Below are positions 57,340-64,000 of a stretch of 64,000 nucleotides of DNA, piece by piece (position 1 is the stretch's first letter; the number at the start of each line of letters is the position of its first letter). This DNA is from Bacteroidaceae bacterium (GTDB lineage Bacteria; Bacteroidota; Bacteroidia; Bacteroidales; Bacteroidaceae), in the NCBI GenBank assembly GCA_017507385.1, contig JAFWAX010000075.1, positions 1-64,000 on the forward strand. Reading direction: 5' to 3'. The translations under genes and the position numbers were made by a program. A model generated the notes under the pieces. It saw only the letters and a program-made list of their open reading frames with translations, was not told the origin of the DNA and made no database searches.

Positions 57340-58539
57340 TCAATCTTGCTTGTGGTTGATGCAGATACCTTTCAGATACCAGTCATACAAGCGATGAACT
57401 CCTTCCTCTATTTCGATTGTGTGATGCCAACCGAGACGGTGAAGTTTGTCCACATCTGTCAGTTTCTTCATTGTACCATCCGGCTTAGAAGAATCCCAGC
57501 GGAGTTCTCCCTTGAAGCCTATTTCCTGCATGATTTTTTCTGCCACCTCCTTGATGGAAATTTCTTTGCCAGTACCAACATTAATATGGCAGTTGCGAAT
57601 TTCTTTGATGCCATCTCTGTTCACAACAAAGTCGCTCTTCTCTATTACATCTTGGAAATCCACATTCAACAAGCAATGGACAGAAGCGTCAGCCATTTCT
57701 TCGCTCCAGAGGAATTCACGCATCGGTGCTCCTGTACCCCATAGAGTGACTGCATCAGGGGTGATGCCATAATGACGAAGCACTTGGAGAATGGTGTATT
57801 CATCACTCATGGCCGTTGCCACGATTGTTTGTGATGCCTTTGAGTCGGCCTCGTTCTGTGCACCTTGTCCATCCACCATTTTGGGTACTTTCATTGATAC
57901 AGGACGGAGTCCTAAATCCTTGCGAACAGCATCCCAGTTTCCTTCGTTTAAGCACTTTGCCAGATGAATCTTGCGAATCATAGCAGGGAGCACATGAGAG
58001 TTCTCCAGATGGAAATTGTCGTTAGGGCCATACAGGTTGGTAGGCATCACCGCAATGTAGTTTGTGCCATATTGCAGATTGAAAGATTCGCACATTTTCA
58101 ATCCTGCAATCTTTGCAATGGCATAAGGTTCGTTTGTGTACTCAAGCGGAGAGGTGAGCAGGCAGTCTTCTGGCATTGGCTGTGGAGCTTCACCAGGGTA
58201 GATGCAAGTGGAACCAAGGAAAAGGAGCTTCTTAACTCCGTGTTTCCATGCCTCACCTATCACATTCTGCTGAATCTGCAAATTCTGATAGATGAAATCT
58301 GCGCGGTATTGCAGGTTCGCCATAATGCCTCCCACATGTGCAGCAGCCAAAACGACGGCATCAGGCTGTTCTTCGTCGAAAAAATTTTTTACGGCGACAG
58401 GGTCAAGCAAATCCAGCTCTGAATGTGATTTGCCAACGAGATTGTCATAACCGCGTGCCTTAAGGTTGTTCCATATAGCAGAACCAACCAAGCCATGATG
58501 ACCTGCTACAAAGATTTTTGATTTCTTGTCTAATGCCAT
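57340..58539 (-). CDS. fcl: GDP-L-fucose synthase
   Basis: 399 residues. Epimerase-reductase that turns GDP-4-keto-6-deoxymannose into GDP-L-fucose with NADPH. Seen: Rossmann start KIFVAGHHGLVGSAIWNNL, LLFLGSTCIYP with Ser, and NEPYAIAKIAG with Tyr-x3-Lys. It is about 75 residues longer than the E. coli enzyme (about 321); the extra part is an insert at about 200-260 (MKVPKMVDGQGAQNEADSKA onward) before ITPDAVTLWGTGAPMREFLW. It starts 7 bases after gmd; products feed fucosylated surface glycans or capsule. Confidence 0.95.
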   Translation of the reverse strand: MALDKKSKIFVAGHHGLVGSAIWNNLKARGYDNLVGKSHSELDLLDPVAVKNFFDEEQPDAVVLAAAHVGGIMANLQYRADFIYQNLQIQQNVIGEAWKHGVKKLLFLGSTCIYPGEAPQPMPEDCLLTSPLEYTNEPYAIAKIAGLKMCESFNLQYGTNYIAVMPTNLYGPNDNFHLENSHVLPAMIRKIHLAKCLNEGNWDAVRKDLGLRPVSMKVPKMVDGQGAQNEADSKASQTIVATAMSDEYTILQVLRHYGITPDAVTLWGTGAPMREFLWSEEMADASVHCLLNVDFQDVIEKSDFVVNRDGIKEIRNCHINVGTGKEISIKEVAEKIMQEIGFKGELRWDSSKPDGTMKKLTDVDKLHRLGWHHTIEIEEGVHRLYDWYLKGICINHKQD

Positions 58540-58546
58540 GATCTGC

Positions 58547-59656
58547 TTATTTTACAAGTCCTTTTTCGAGATACTCTGCCAAGTTCGTTCTCATGACAGA
58601 TGCCACATGGTCGGCTGCCACTTTTTCCATATCGTGTTTCACCATGATGGATACAAGCTGCTCGAAAGAAGTTGTCTGAGGATTCCATCCGAGTTTTTCT
58701 TTTGCCTTGGTTGGGTCGCCCCATAGGTTCACCACGTCTGTCGGACGGTAGAAGTCTTCTGAAACTTCAACCAGGGTCTTGCCAATCAGATTCTCAGGAC
58801 CGGCTACACAGATTCCTTTCTCGTTCATGTCCTCACCTTCAAATTTCAGTTCAATGCCTGCTGCCTTGAATGCGTAGTAGGCAAATTCACGGACAGAGTG
58901 CTGCACACCTGTTGCAATCACGAAATCTTCAGGTTTTTCCTGCTGGAGGATAAGCCACATGCACTCCACGTAATCTTTTGCATATCCCCAGTCGCGGAGA
59001 GAAGAGAGATTGCCCAGATAAAGCTTGTCCTGCTTGCCCTGTGCGATACGCGCTGCTGCAAGGGTTATCTTGCGTGTCACGAAAGTCTCGCCACGGCGTT
59101 CGGATTCATGGTTGAACAGGATGCCAGAACAGCAATACATATTGTATGCCTCACGGTATTCTTTCACTATCCAGAAGCCGTAAAGCTTTGCTACAGCGTA
59201 GGGTGAATATGGATGGAATGGAGTCTTCTCATTTTGTGGAACTTCTTCAACCTTGCCATAGAGCTCAGACGTAGATGCCTGATAGATGCGGCAGCTGTCG
59301 GTCAAGCCACAGAGGCGAACTGCTTCCAATACACGAAGCACGCCTACTGCGTCAACATCGGCGGTGAACTCAGGAGAGTCGAAGCTGACCTGAACATGAG
59401 ACTGAGCAGCCAAATTGTATATTTCTGTTGGCTTTACCTTGCTGACAACCTGAAGGATTGACATGGAGTCACCCAAATCGGCATAGTGAAGATGAAAATT
59501 AGGAGTGCCTTCAAGATGAGCGATGCGCTCACGATAGTCAACTGAAGAACGGCGGATTGTGCCATGTACTTCATAACCCTTAGCTAAAAGGAACTCTGAC
59601 AGATATGAACCGTCTTGACCTGTGATACCTGTGATTAATGCAACTTTTCTTTCCAT
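58547..59656 (-). CDS. gmd: GDP-mannose 4,6-dehydratase
   Basis: 369 residues. First step of GDP-fucose synthesis, making GDP-4-keto-6-deoxymannose with NADP. Seen: [20 protein letters not shown] (nucleotide-binding Gly motif), [19 protein letters not shown] with catalytic Thr/Ser, and [15 protein letters not shown] with Tyr-x3-Lys, plus [16 protein letters not shown]. It begins 31 bases after the LuxR-type regulator gene on the same strand, so the three may share a transcript. Confidence 0.97.
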   Translation of the reverse strand: MERKVALITGITGQDGSYLSEFLLAKGYEVHGTIRRSSVDYRERIAHLEGTPNFHLHYADLGDSMSILQVVSKVKPTEIYNLAAQSHVQVSFDSPEFTADVDAVGVLRVLEAVRLCGLTDSCRIYQASTSELYGKVEEVPQNEKTPFHPYSPYAVAKLYGFWIVKEYREAYNMYCCSGILFNHESERRGETFVTRKITLAAARIAQGKQDKLYLGNLSSLRDWGYAKDYVECMWLILQQEKPEDFVIATGVQHSVREFAYYAFKAAGIELKFEGEDMNEKGICVAGPENLIGKTLVEVSEDFYRPTDVVNLWGDPTKAKEKLGWNPQTTSFEQLVSIMVKHDMEKVAADHVASVMRTNLAEYLEKGLVK

Positions 59657-59687
59657 AATAATTAATGTTAATATAATTGTTTGAATT

Positions 59688-60641
59688 TTAAATATTCACC
59701 TCCTCGAGTGCAATAAGTTTGTTCACAATTGCATAAATGGTAATGCCTGCTGGAGAGTGGATTCTTAGTTTTTTTGCAATATTGCGACGATGTGTGGTCA
59801 CCGTGTTAACCGACAGAAAAAGAGCGTCTGCAATTTCTTTGTTTGATAAACCTTTTGCCACACAAACAACAATTTCCTTCTCTCTTTCAGAAAGCAATAC
59901 TTCTGATGTTGCAGATACCGAAGAATGCCCTATCCCGTTTGCTGGCACACGAGTTTGTGTTAAATGTTCCAAACGGCGTACAGAAGGCAGGAATATATTG
60001 TCCTCAATCATGCAATGAATGCTCAACTCTTCTTCTGCCTGATAGATAGAAATGATTACGGCATTAAGTTTTTCATTATTCTCTTTCTGAGGATAATACT
60101 GCATGAAGAGATTTTTTAGTTCTTTTAATTTGGATTCAATTGCTTCGTGATGACGCGACAGCAATTGATTCTTCTCTATTGCAATGATGCTGCCATTGAT
60201 GAGTTTTTCTACATAGATAAAAATTGACGACTCCTCAAACTCCATGTGCTTGCGTATTTCTTCTACGTATTCATCGTAAAATTTCAGTACCAGAAAAGCT
60301 ATTTCATTCTGTACAGAACAATCTATGGCATCCAGCAAGTGAAAACGAATGCTTGGAAGTAGATATTCTAAAAAATAGGAATGGCTTCTTTTCAAATAGC
60401 TTAAAACAAATGCGGCATTTACGGAAATTACATTTTGTGGCTTGTTCTCAGCTCCATTTTTCACATAGTTGATAATAGCGAGAAATGTCTCTGTATCAAC
60501 GTTATATTGGCTGCAAACTTCTGCGATTGTTTTTTCTCCAAATCCTAAAGAAATACCAAAACGGCTCATTATTTGTAATAAACGGTAGTCGTTTGCAAGG
60601 ACACAACTTAGTTTATCTGCTCGTTTATAGTGATTCTCCAT
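59688..60641 (-). CDS. LuxR-type regulator with ScdA-N-like and hemerythrin-like domains
   Basis: 317 residues. A DUF542/ScdA-N-like segment at about 15-62 ([40 protein letters not shown]), a helical hemerythrin-like domain at about 80-225 with possible iron ligands H87, H101, H132, E136, H164 or H165, H209 and E213 ([31 protein letters not shown]), and a C-terminal LuxR helix-turn-helix at about 248-310 ([39 protein letters not shown]). The N-terminal two-thirds thus resembles the di-iron repair protein RIC/YtfE/ScdA, here joined to a DNA-binding domain. Likely senses O2, NO or iron state. Divergent from feoAB; the regulation target is inferred. Confidence 0.85.
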   Translation of the reverse strand: MENHYKRADKLSCVLANDYRLLQIMSRFGISLGFGEKTIAEVCSQYNVDTETFLAIINYVKNGAENKPQNVISVNAAFVLSYLKRSHSYFLEYLLPSIRFHLLDAIDCSVQNEIAFLVLKFYDEYVEEIRKHMEFEESSIFIYVEKLINGSIIAIEKNQLLSRHHEAIESKLKELKNLFMQYYPQKENNEKLNAVIISIYQAEEELSIHCMIEDNIFLPSVRRLEHLTQTRVPANGIGHSSVSATSEVLLSEREKEIVVCVAKGLSNKEIADALFLSVNTVTTHRRNIAKKLRIHSPAGITIYAIVNKLIALEEVNI

Positions 60642-60682
60642 TTTCTAATTGAGATTTTTTACTTATTAAGCCATCTCACTTA

Positions 60683-60707
60683 ATTGTGTAAAATTATAAT
60701 ACACAAT
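60683..60707. promoter_or_regulatory. 25-bp palindrome between the regulator and feoAB
   Basis: Perfect arms ATTGTGTA (60683-60690) and TACACAAT (60700-60707) with a 9-base spacer. Lies in the regulator's leader, upstream of feoAB; a good candidate operator. Confidence 0.55.
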
Positions 60708-60729
60708 GAATGATTTGTAATTATCGTTG

Positions 60730-60737
60730 CAAAGATA
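60730..60737 (-). promoter_or_regulatory. Putative -7 element (TATCTTTG) of the LuxR-type regulator
   Basis: Minus-strand TATCTTTG, 89 bases before the ATG at 60641. Confidence 0.6.
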
Positions 60738-60826
60738 ATAAAAAAGAATTATACAATTAGAATTTCACACTGGAATAATATTCTAAATACTTAAAAATGG
60801 GTATTGTATAGTTGTGTGAAAGGTTG

Positions 60827-60834
60827 TAACTTTG
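60827..60834 (+). promoter_or_regulatory. Putative -7 element (TAACTTTG) of feoAB
   Basis: TAACTTTG with TTG at about 60804-60806 (20-base spacing), 42 bases before the ATG at 60876. A short palindrome GAATAATATTC (60773-60783) lies upstream. Confidence 0.65.
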
Positions 60835-60875
60835 CAAAAAAAAATTACAAATCATTTAATTTATTTGATAAGAAA

Positions 60876-63203
60876 ATGAAACTTTCGGAGTTGAAAACAG
60901 GCAAGAAAGGCGTAATTGTTCGTGTTAAAGGACATGGCGGTTTTCGTAAACGTATCATCGAGATGGGCTTTATCAAAGGCCAGAGCGTTGAGGTACTTCT
61001 CAATGCTCCATTGCATGACCCCGTGAAATATAAAATCATGGATTACGAGGTGAGCCTACGTAAGGCTGAAGCGGAATTTGTTGAAATTGTTGACGAAGAA
61101 GAAGCAAGGGAATGGGAAGCGTTACATTTGCAGCCACAAGGTATTCCTGCCGATAATTGCGATGACATTATACACAGAGTTGCCAGAGAAAAGGGGAAAG
61201 AGCTAGATGTCGTGTTTGTCGGAAACCCCAATTGTGGAAAAACAACGCTTTTCAATGTTGCTTGCGGAGCCCATGAACGTGTTGGCAACTACTCAGGTGT
61301 AACAGTAGATGCCAAAGTGGGAAGCTTGGATTTTGAAGGTTATCATTTCAATCTTGTCGATTTACCAGGAACTTATTCCCTGTCTGCCTACACTCCTGAA
61401 GAATTGTACGTCCGAAAATATATTATAGAGAATCATCCTGATATCATTGTCAATGTCATAGACGCCAGCAACATCGAGCGGAATTTATACCTTACTGCGC
61501 AACTGATAGACATGGATGTCCCCATGATTATTGCCTTAAATATGTATGACGAACTGCGTGAAAGCGGCAACTCGTTAAACATTGAACAGTTGGGGACTTT
61601 GCTTGGAACTCCAATTGTTCCTACTGTAGGAAAGACTGGTGAAGGGGTTAAAGAGCTCTTTCATCAAACCATCGAAATGATAGAAGGTAAACAGAAGATT
61701 TTTAGACATATACACATCAATCATGGAGTTTTACTTGAAGAGAATATTTCACAATTAGAACTGCTTATCCGCAAAAACCCGGAACCCCACCAGAACTACT
61801 CCGCACGTTTTCTTGCCATCAAATTGCTGGAAAATGACAGGCAGGTTGAAGGCATCATTCGGCAACTGGACAACAGCCGTGATATTCTTTTGCAGAGAGA
61901 CGTGTGTCAAAAAAACATCTTTAAGGAAATCAACGAAGACAGCGAATCTACTGTTACTGATGCCAAATACGGATTTGTTCAGGGAGCATTGAAAGAAACC
62001 TTCAAGAAGGCTAACAGAAACAAGAGGCTTCTGACTAAAAAGATTGACGCCGTAGTCACCCATCAGTTATGGGGATACCCGATATTTCTTCTCCTCATGT
62101 ACATCATGTTTTTCTGCACATTCAATATAGGACAGTATCCGATGGATTGGATTGATGCTGCCATTGGATGGTTCGGAGATTTCATAGGAGAAAAGATGTC
62201 GGACGGTCCACTGAAAGCGCTTATTGTGGATGGCATCATTGGAGGAGTTGGAGGTGTCATTATCTTCCTTCCCAACATCTTGATTCTCTATGCTTTCATT
62301 TCTTGGATGGAAGATAGTGGTTACATGGCGCGAGCAGCTTTCATCATGGACAAGATCATGCACCACATGGGATTGCATGGCAAATCCTTTATCCCAATGA
62401 TTATGGGATTTGGCTGCAATATCCCAGCCATTATGGCTACACGGACAATTGAAGACAGAAAGTCTCGCCTTATCACGATGCTCATACTTCCTCTCATGTC
62501 TTGCTCTGCCCGCCTTCCCGTTTACATCATCATCATTGGTGCATTCTTCCCCAAAGAATCAGCCCTTGTCCTGTTTGCTTTGTACTTGACGGGCATTTTG
62601 TTCAGCATTTTGATGGCAAAAATATTCAGCCGTTTTCTAATAAAAGGCGAGAGCAGTCCTTTTGTGATGGAGCTTCCACCTTACAGGATGCCATCCATGA
62701 AAAGCGTCAGCCGCCACACCTGGGAGAAAGGCAAGCAATATCTCAAAAAGATGGGAACAACCATCCTTGTTGCCAGCATTGCAATCTGGGCTTTGAGCTA
62801 TTTCCCTCATCATGCAGAAGCCACGGAAGGAGAACAGATGGAACTCAGCTATAATGGCCAAATAGGTAAATTCATTGAGCCAATCTTAGAGCCTTGCGGA
62901 TTGCAATGGAAGGAAGGAGTTGCTCTCATTGCCGGTATCGGTGCCAAGGAAATTGTCGCCAGCACAATGTCGGTTCTATATCATGGCGATGTGTTAGAAA
63001 GCGGCATGAGTTCATTGACTGCATTCTGCTTCTTGATATTCGTTCTTCTCTACATGCCTTGTTTTGCAACTTGCATTGGCATTAAAAACGAATCAGGGAA
63101 ATGGAAATGGGCTGTTTTTACAGCACTTTACACCACCCTTCTTGCTTGGCTTGCGTCAACGTCCATATATCAGATAGGAAGTTTCATTACAAGTGCAATA
63201 TAA
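60876..63203 (+). CDS. feoB: Ferrous iron transporter, FeoA-FeoB fusion
   Basis: 775 residues from the ATG at 60876 (MKLSELKTGKKGVIVRVKGH); the earlier reading lies over the promoter. The FeoA SH3-like domain (about 1-75) is fused to FeoB, a frequent Bacteroidetes form. G-protein motifs: G1 GNPNCGKTTLFN (116-127), G3 VDLPGTYSLSAY (161-172), G4 NMYD. The membrane part has two Gate-type halves (GFGCNIPAIMATRTIEDRKS; SCSARLPVYIIIIGAFFP; AGIGAKEIVASTMSVL). Imports Fe2+ across the inner membrane. Confidence 0.97.
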   Translation: MKLSELKTGKKGVIVRVKGHGGFRKRIIEMGFIKGQSVEVLLNAPLHDPVKYKIMDYEVSLRKAEAEFVEIVDEEEAREWEALHLQPQGIPADNCDDIIHRVAREKGKELDVVFVGNPNCGKTTLFNVACGAHERVGNYSGVTVDAKVGSLDFEGYHFNLVDLPGTYSLSAYTPEELYVRKYIIENHPDIIVNVIDASNIERNLYLTAQLIDMDVPMIIALNMYDELRESGNSLNIEQLGTLLGTPIVPTVGKTGEGVKELFHQTIEMIEGKQKIFRHIHINHGVLLEENISQLELLIRKNPEPHQNYSARFLAIKLLENDRQVEGIIRQLDNSRDILLQRDVCQKNIFKEINEDSESTVTDAKYGFVQGALKETFKKANRNKRLLTKKIDAVVTHQLWGYPIFLLLMYIMFFCTFNIGQYPMDWIDAAIGWFGDFIGEKMSDGPLKALIVDGIIGGVGGVIIFLPNILILYAFISWMEDSGYMARAAFIMDKIMHHMGLHGKSFIPMIMGFGCNIPAIMATRTIEDRKSRLITMLILPLMSCSARLPVYIIIIGAFFPKESALVLFALYLTGILFSILMAKIFSRFLIKGESSPFVMELPPYRMPSMKSVSRHTWEKGKQYLKKMGTTILVASIAIWALSYFPHHAEATEGEQMELSYNGQIGKFIEPILEPCGLQWKEGVALIAGIGAKEIVASTMSVLYHGDVLESGMSSLTAFCFLIFVLLYMPCFATCIGIKNESGKWKWAVFTALYTTLLAWLASTSIYQIGSFITSAI

Positions 63204-63215
63204 ATACTGAGTAAA

Positions 63216-63377
63216 ATGCAAGAAATCATTGTATATATCATCATCGCTTGTGCAGCAATAGCTATCATTCGTCATTTTTATCGCCAATTTAAAAGCAGAA
63301 ACAAATGCTGCAACTCATGCGATTCGTGTCCTATGCAGAAAGGCAATAACTGCCATTGCCATGATGTTCAAAAATGA
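63216..63377 (+). CDS. FeoB-associated Cys-rich membrane protein
   Basis: 53 residues, starting 12 bases after the feoB stop. An N-terminal membrane helix (QEIIVYIIIACAAIAIIRHF) is followed by a short basic linker and a Cys/His cluster (KCCNSCDSCPMQKGNNCHCH). This is the typical small FeoB-associated partner, which may act as FeoC-like helper in iron transfer or complex assembly; its exact role is unsettled. It is below usual gene-finding length limits. Confidence 0.85.
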   Translation: MQEIIVYIIIACAAIAIIRHFYRQFKSRNKCCNSCDSCPMQKGNNCHCHDVQK

Positions 63378-63385
63378 CATGGTAA

Positions 63386-63431
63386 AAACGTCACTTCCTC
63401 CATATAAATTTCACAAGAGAAAGTGACGTTT
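63386..63431. terminator. Terminator after feoAB, shared with the HU-like gene
   Basis: Stem AAACGTCACTT (63386-63396) with AAGTGACGTTT (63421-63431) and a 24-base loop, between converging genes. The T run is short. Confidence 0.55.
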
Positions 63432-63448
63432 GAACATTCTGCACGATT

Positions 63449-63847
63449 CTATTCTTGAATCAAATCAAGGTCAACAAGCTCTAAATGCTTCATGGATTCC
63501 TGAAACTCCTTATGAGGATAGAAACGTAGCTTTATTTGTCGAACACATTCATTCCCCAGCTCTTCTGGCGTATCTGCACATGCCGCATTAAATACAGGTT
63601 TGAGTGTTCCAATTCCTTCAAGCTGTACACTATGACCCGTTTCAAAATAATGTCGCAGGCGATTTGACAGCGCTTCTGAAATTCCTTTTACGTGGGATGC
63701 CGAAACTCCTTGTGACACCACACATTCTTTAACGAAATCGTTGAACTTGATGGGTGGATAGCTTACTTGCTGCATCACCCATGCTTTACGCATTGTGCCG
63801 TCTGGCGAAAGAATCTTTTTTCTTGTTTTTCTGTACGGTATAGACAT
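63449..63847 (-). CDS. HU-like DNA-binding protein (HU domain family)
   Basis: 132 residues. Resembles the HU/IHF-like family of Bacteroidetes: FNDFVKECVVSQGVSASHV, EALSNRLRHYFETGHSVQLE (the HU helix and turn region) and GIGTLKPVF (equivalent of the GFGTF motif of HU). The C-terminal arm region differs from housekeeping HU and ends in an extra helix (KEFQESMKHLELVDLDLIQE). Probably a nucleoid-associated or DNA-bending protein; target unknown. Confidence 0.85.
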   Translation of the reverse strand: MSIPYRKTRKKILSPDGTMRKAWVMQQVSYPPIKFNDFVKECVVSQGVSASHVKGISEALSNRLRHYFETGHSVQLEGIGTLKPVFNAACADTPEELGNECVRQIKLRFYPHKEFQESMKHLELVDLDLIQE

Positions 63848-63889
63848 GATTTCAATTTGTTAAATGGTTAAAGAACTTCTTTTGTGCCA

Positions 63890-63897
63890 CAAAGTTA
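63890..63897 (-). promoter_or_regulatory. Putative -7 element (TAACTTTG) of the HU-like gene
   Basis: Minus-strand TAACTTTG, 43 bases before the ATG at 63847. Confidence 0.65.
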
Positions 63898-63956
63898 CGA
63901 ATCATGCAACCTTACCATGTGCAATTCGATGATTTTCGATGTAATAACATCCATTT

Positions 63957-64000
63957 AATCGCTGTGCCCCACACCGACACCTTGCTGTGGGGCACAACGG
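63957..64000. repeat. Repeat family B, copy 3 (cut by window end)
   Basis: Starts AATCGCTGTGCCCCACACCG, like copy 1, then an inverted TGTGGGGCAC; the rest lies beyond the window. Confidence 0.7.

Overview
The window reads as chromosome of a member of the Bacteroidales, most likely Prevotella-like. The evidence is the recurrent Bacteroidetes promoter element TAnnTTTG in front of most genes, a V-type ATPase operon with the Bacteroidetes DUF2764 subunit, a complete Na+-NQR operon, a TonB-dependent receptor with an N-terminal carboxypeptidase-like domain, secreted GH29/GH43 glycosidases, a FeoA-FeoB fusion and a large SecA. No rRNA, tRNA, transposase, integrase or CRISPR array was seen.

Layout. 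(1) 1-10.6 kb, all on the minus strand and continuing past the left edge, is an accessory island. It holds three different membrane-anchored TIR-domain proteins (one with a beta-rich domain, one with a C-terminal PDZ domain, one with about 20 tandem 32-residue repeats), a histidine phosphatase, a helical unknown, a stand-alone RyR-domain protein and a truncated CASTOR/POLLUX-like ion channel with NAD-binding-type RCK folds. This is the best candidate here for an undescribed signalling or defence system: TIR NADases possibly making a nucleotide messenger, with a RyR/RCK channel as receptor and effector. (2) 10.8-14.9 kb: a GH29 fucosidase-GH43 pair and a small acidic unknown. (3) 15.2-26 kb: a LysM glucosaminidase; an operon of a substrate-binding lipoprotein, a TPR protein and a UPF1-like helicase; pgk, panB and a TonB receptor. 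(4) 26.4-34.1 kb: the V-ATPase operon E-DUF2764-A-B-D-I-K, in which subunit B carries an in-frame TAA with the remaining 75 codons intact. (5) 34.7-43.8 kb: M15 peptidase, dapA, TPR protein, glnS, a putative small RNA, a beta-helix lipoprotein and dnaB. (6) 44.5-50.3 kb: nqrABCDEF. (7) 50.7-56.9 kb: DUF4105 protein, a catalytically degenerate alkaline-phosphatase-family protein, secA. (8) 57.3-63.9 kb: GDP-fucose synthesis (gmd, fcl), a hemerythrin-LuxR regulator divergent from feoAB and its small Cys-rich partner, and an HU-like protein.

How it fits together: subunit K keeps the sodium-ligand pattern of Enterococcus NtpK, so the V-ATPase and NQR may share a Na+ circuit. The hemerythrin-like regulator faces the ferrous iron transporter across a 25-bp palindrome, which suggests O2/NO/iron control.

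The intergenic spaces carry several families of hairpin repeats: a 28-20-28 element in three copies whose two arms co-vary, GTGCCCCAC and ACCCGAGGGG elements, GTAATTACG elements, and a longer inverted pair that encloses other elements twice. No coordinate or similarity was checked by computation; all calls come from reading the sequence.
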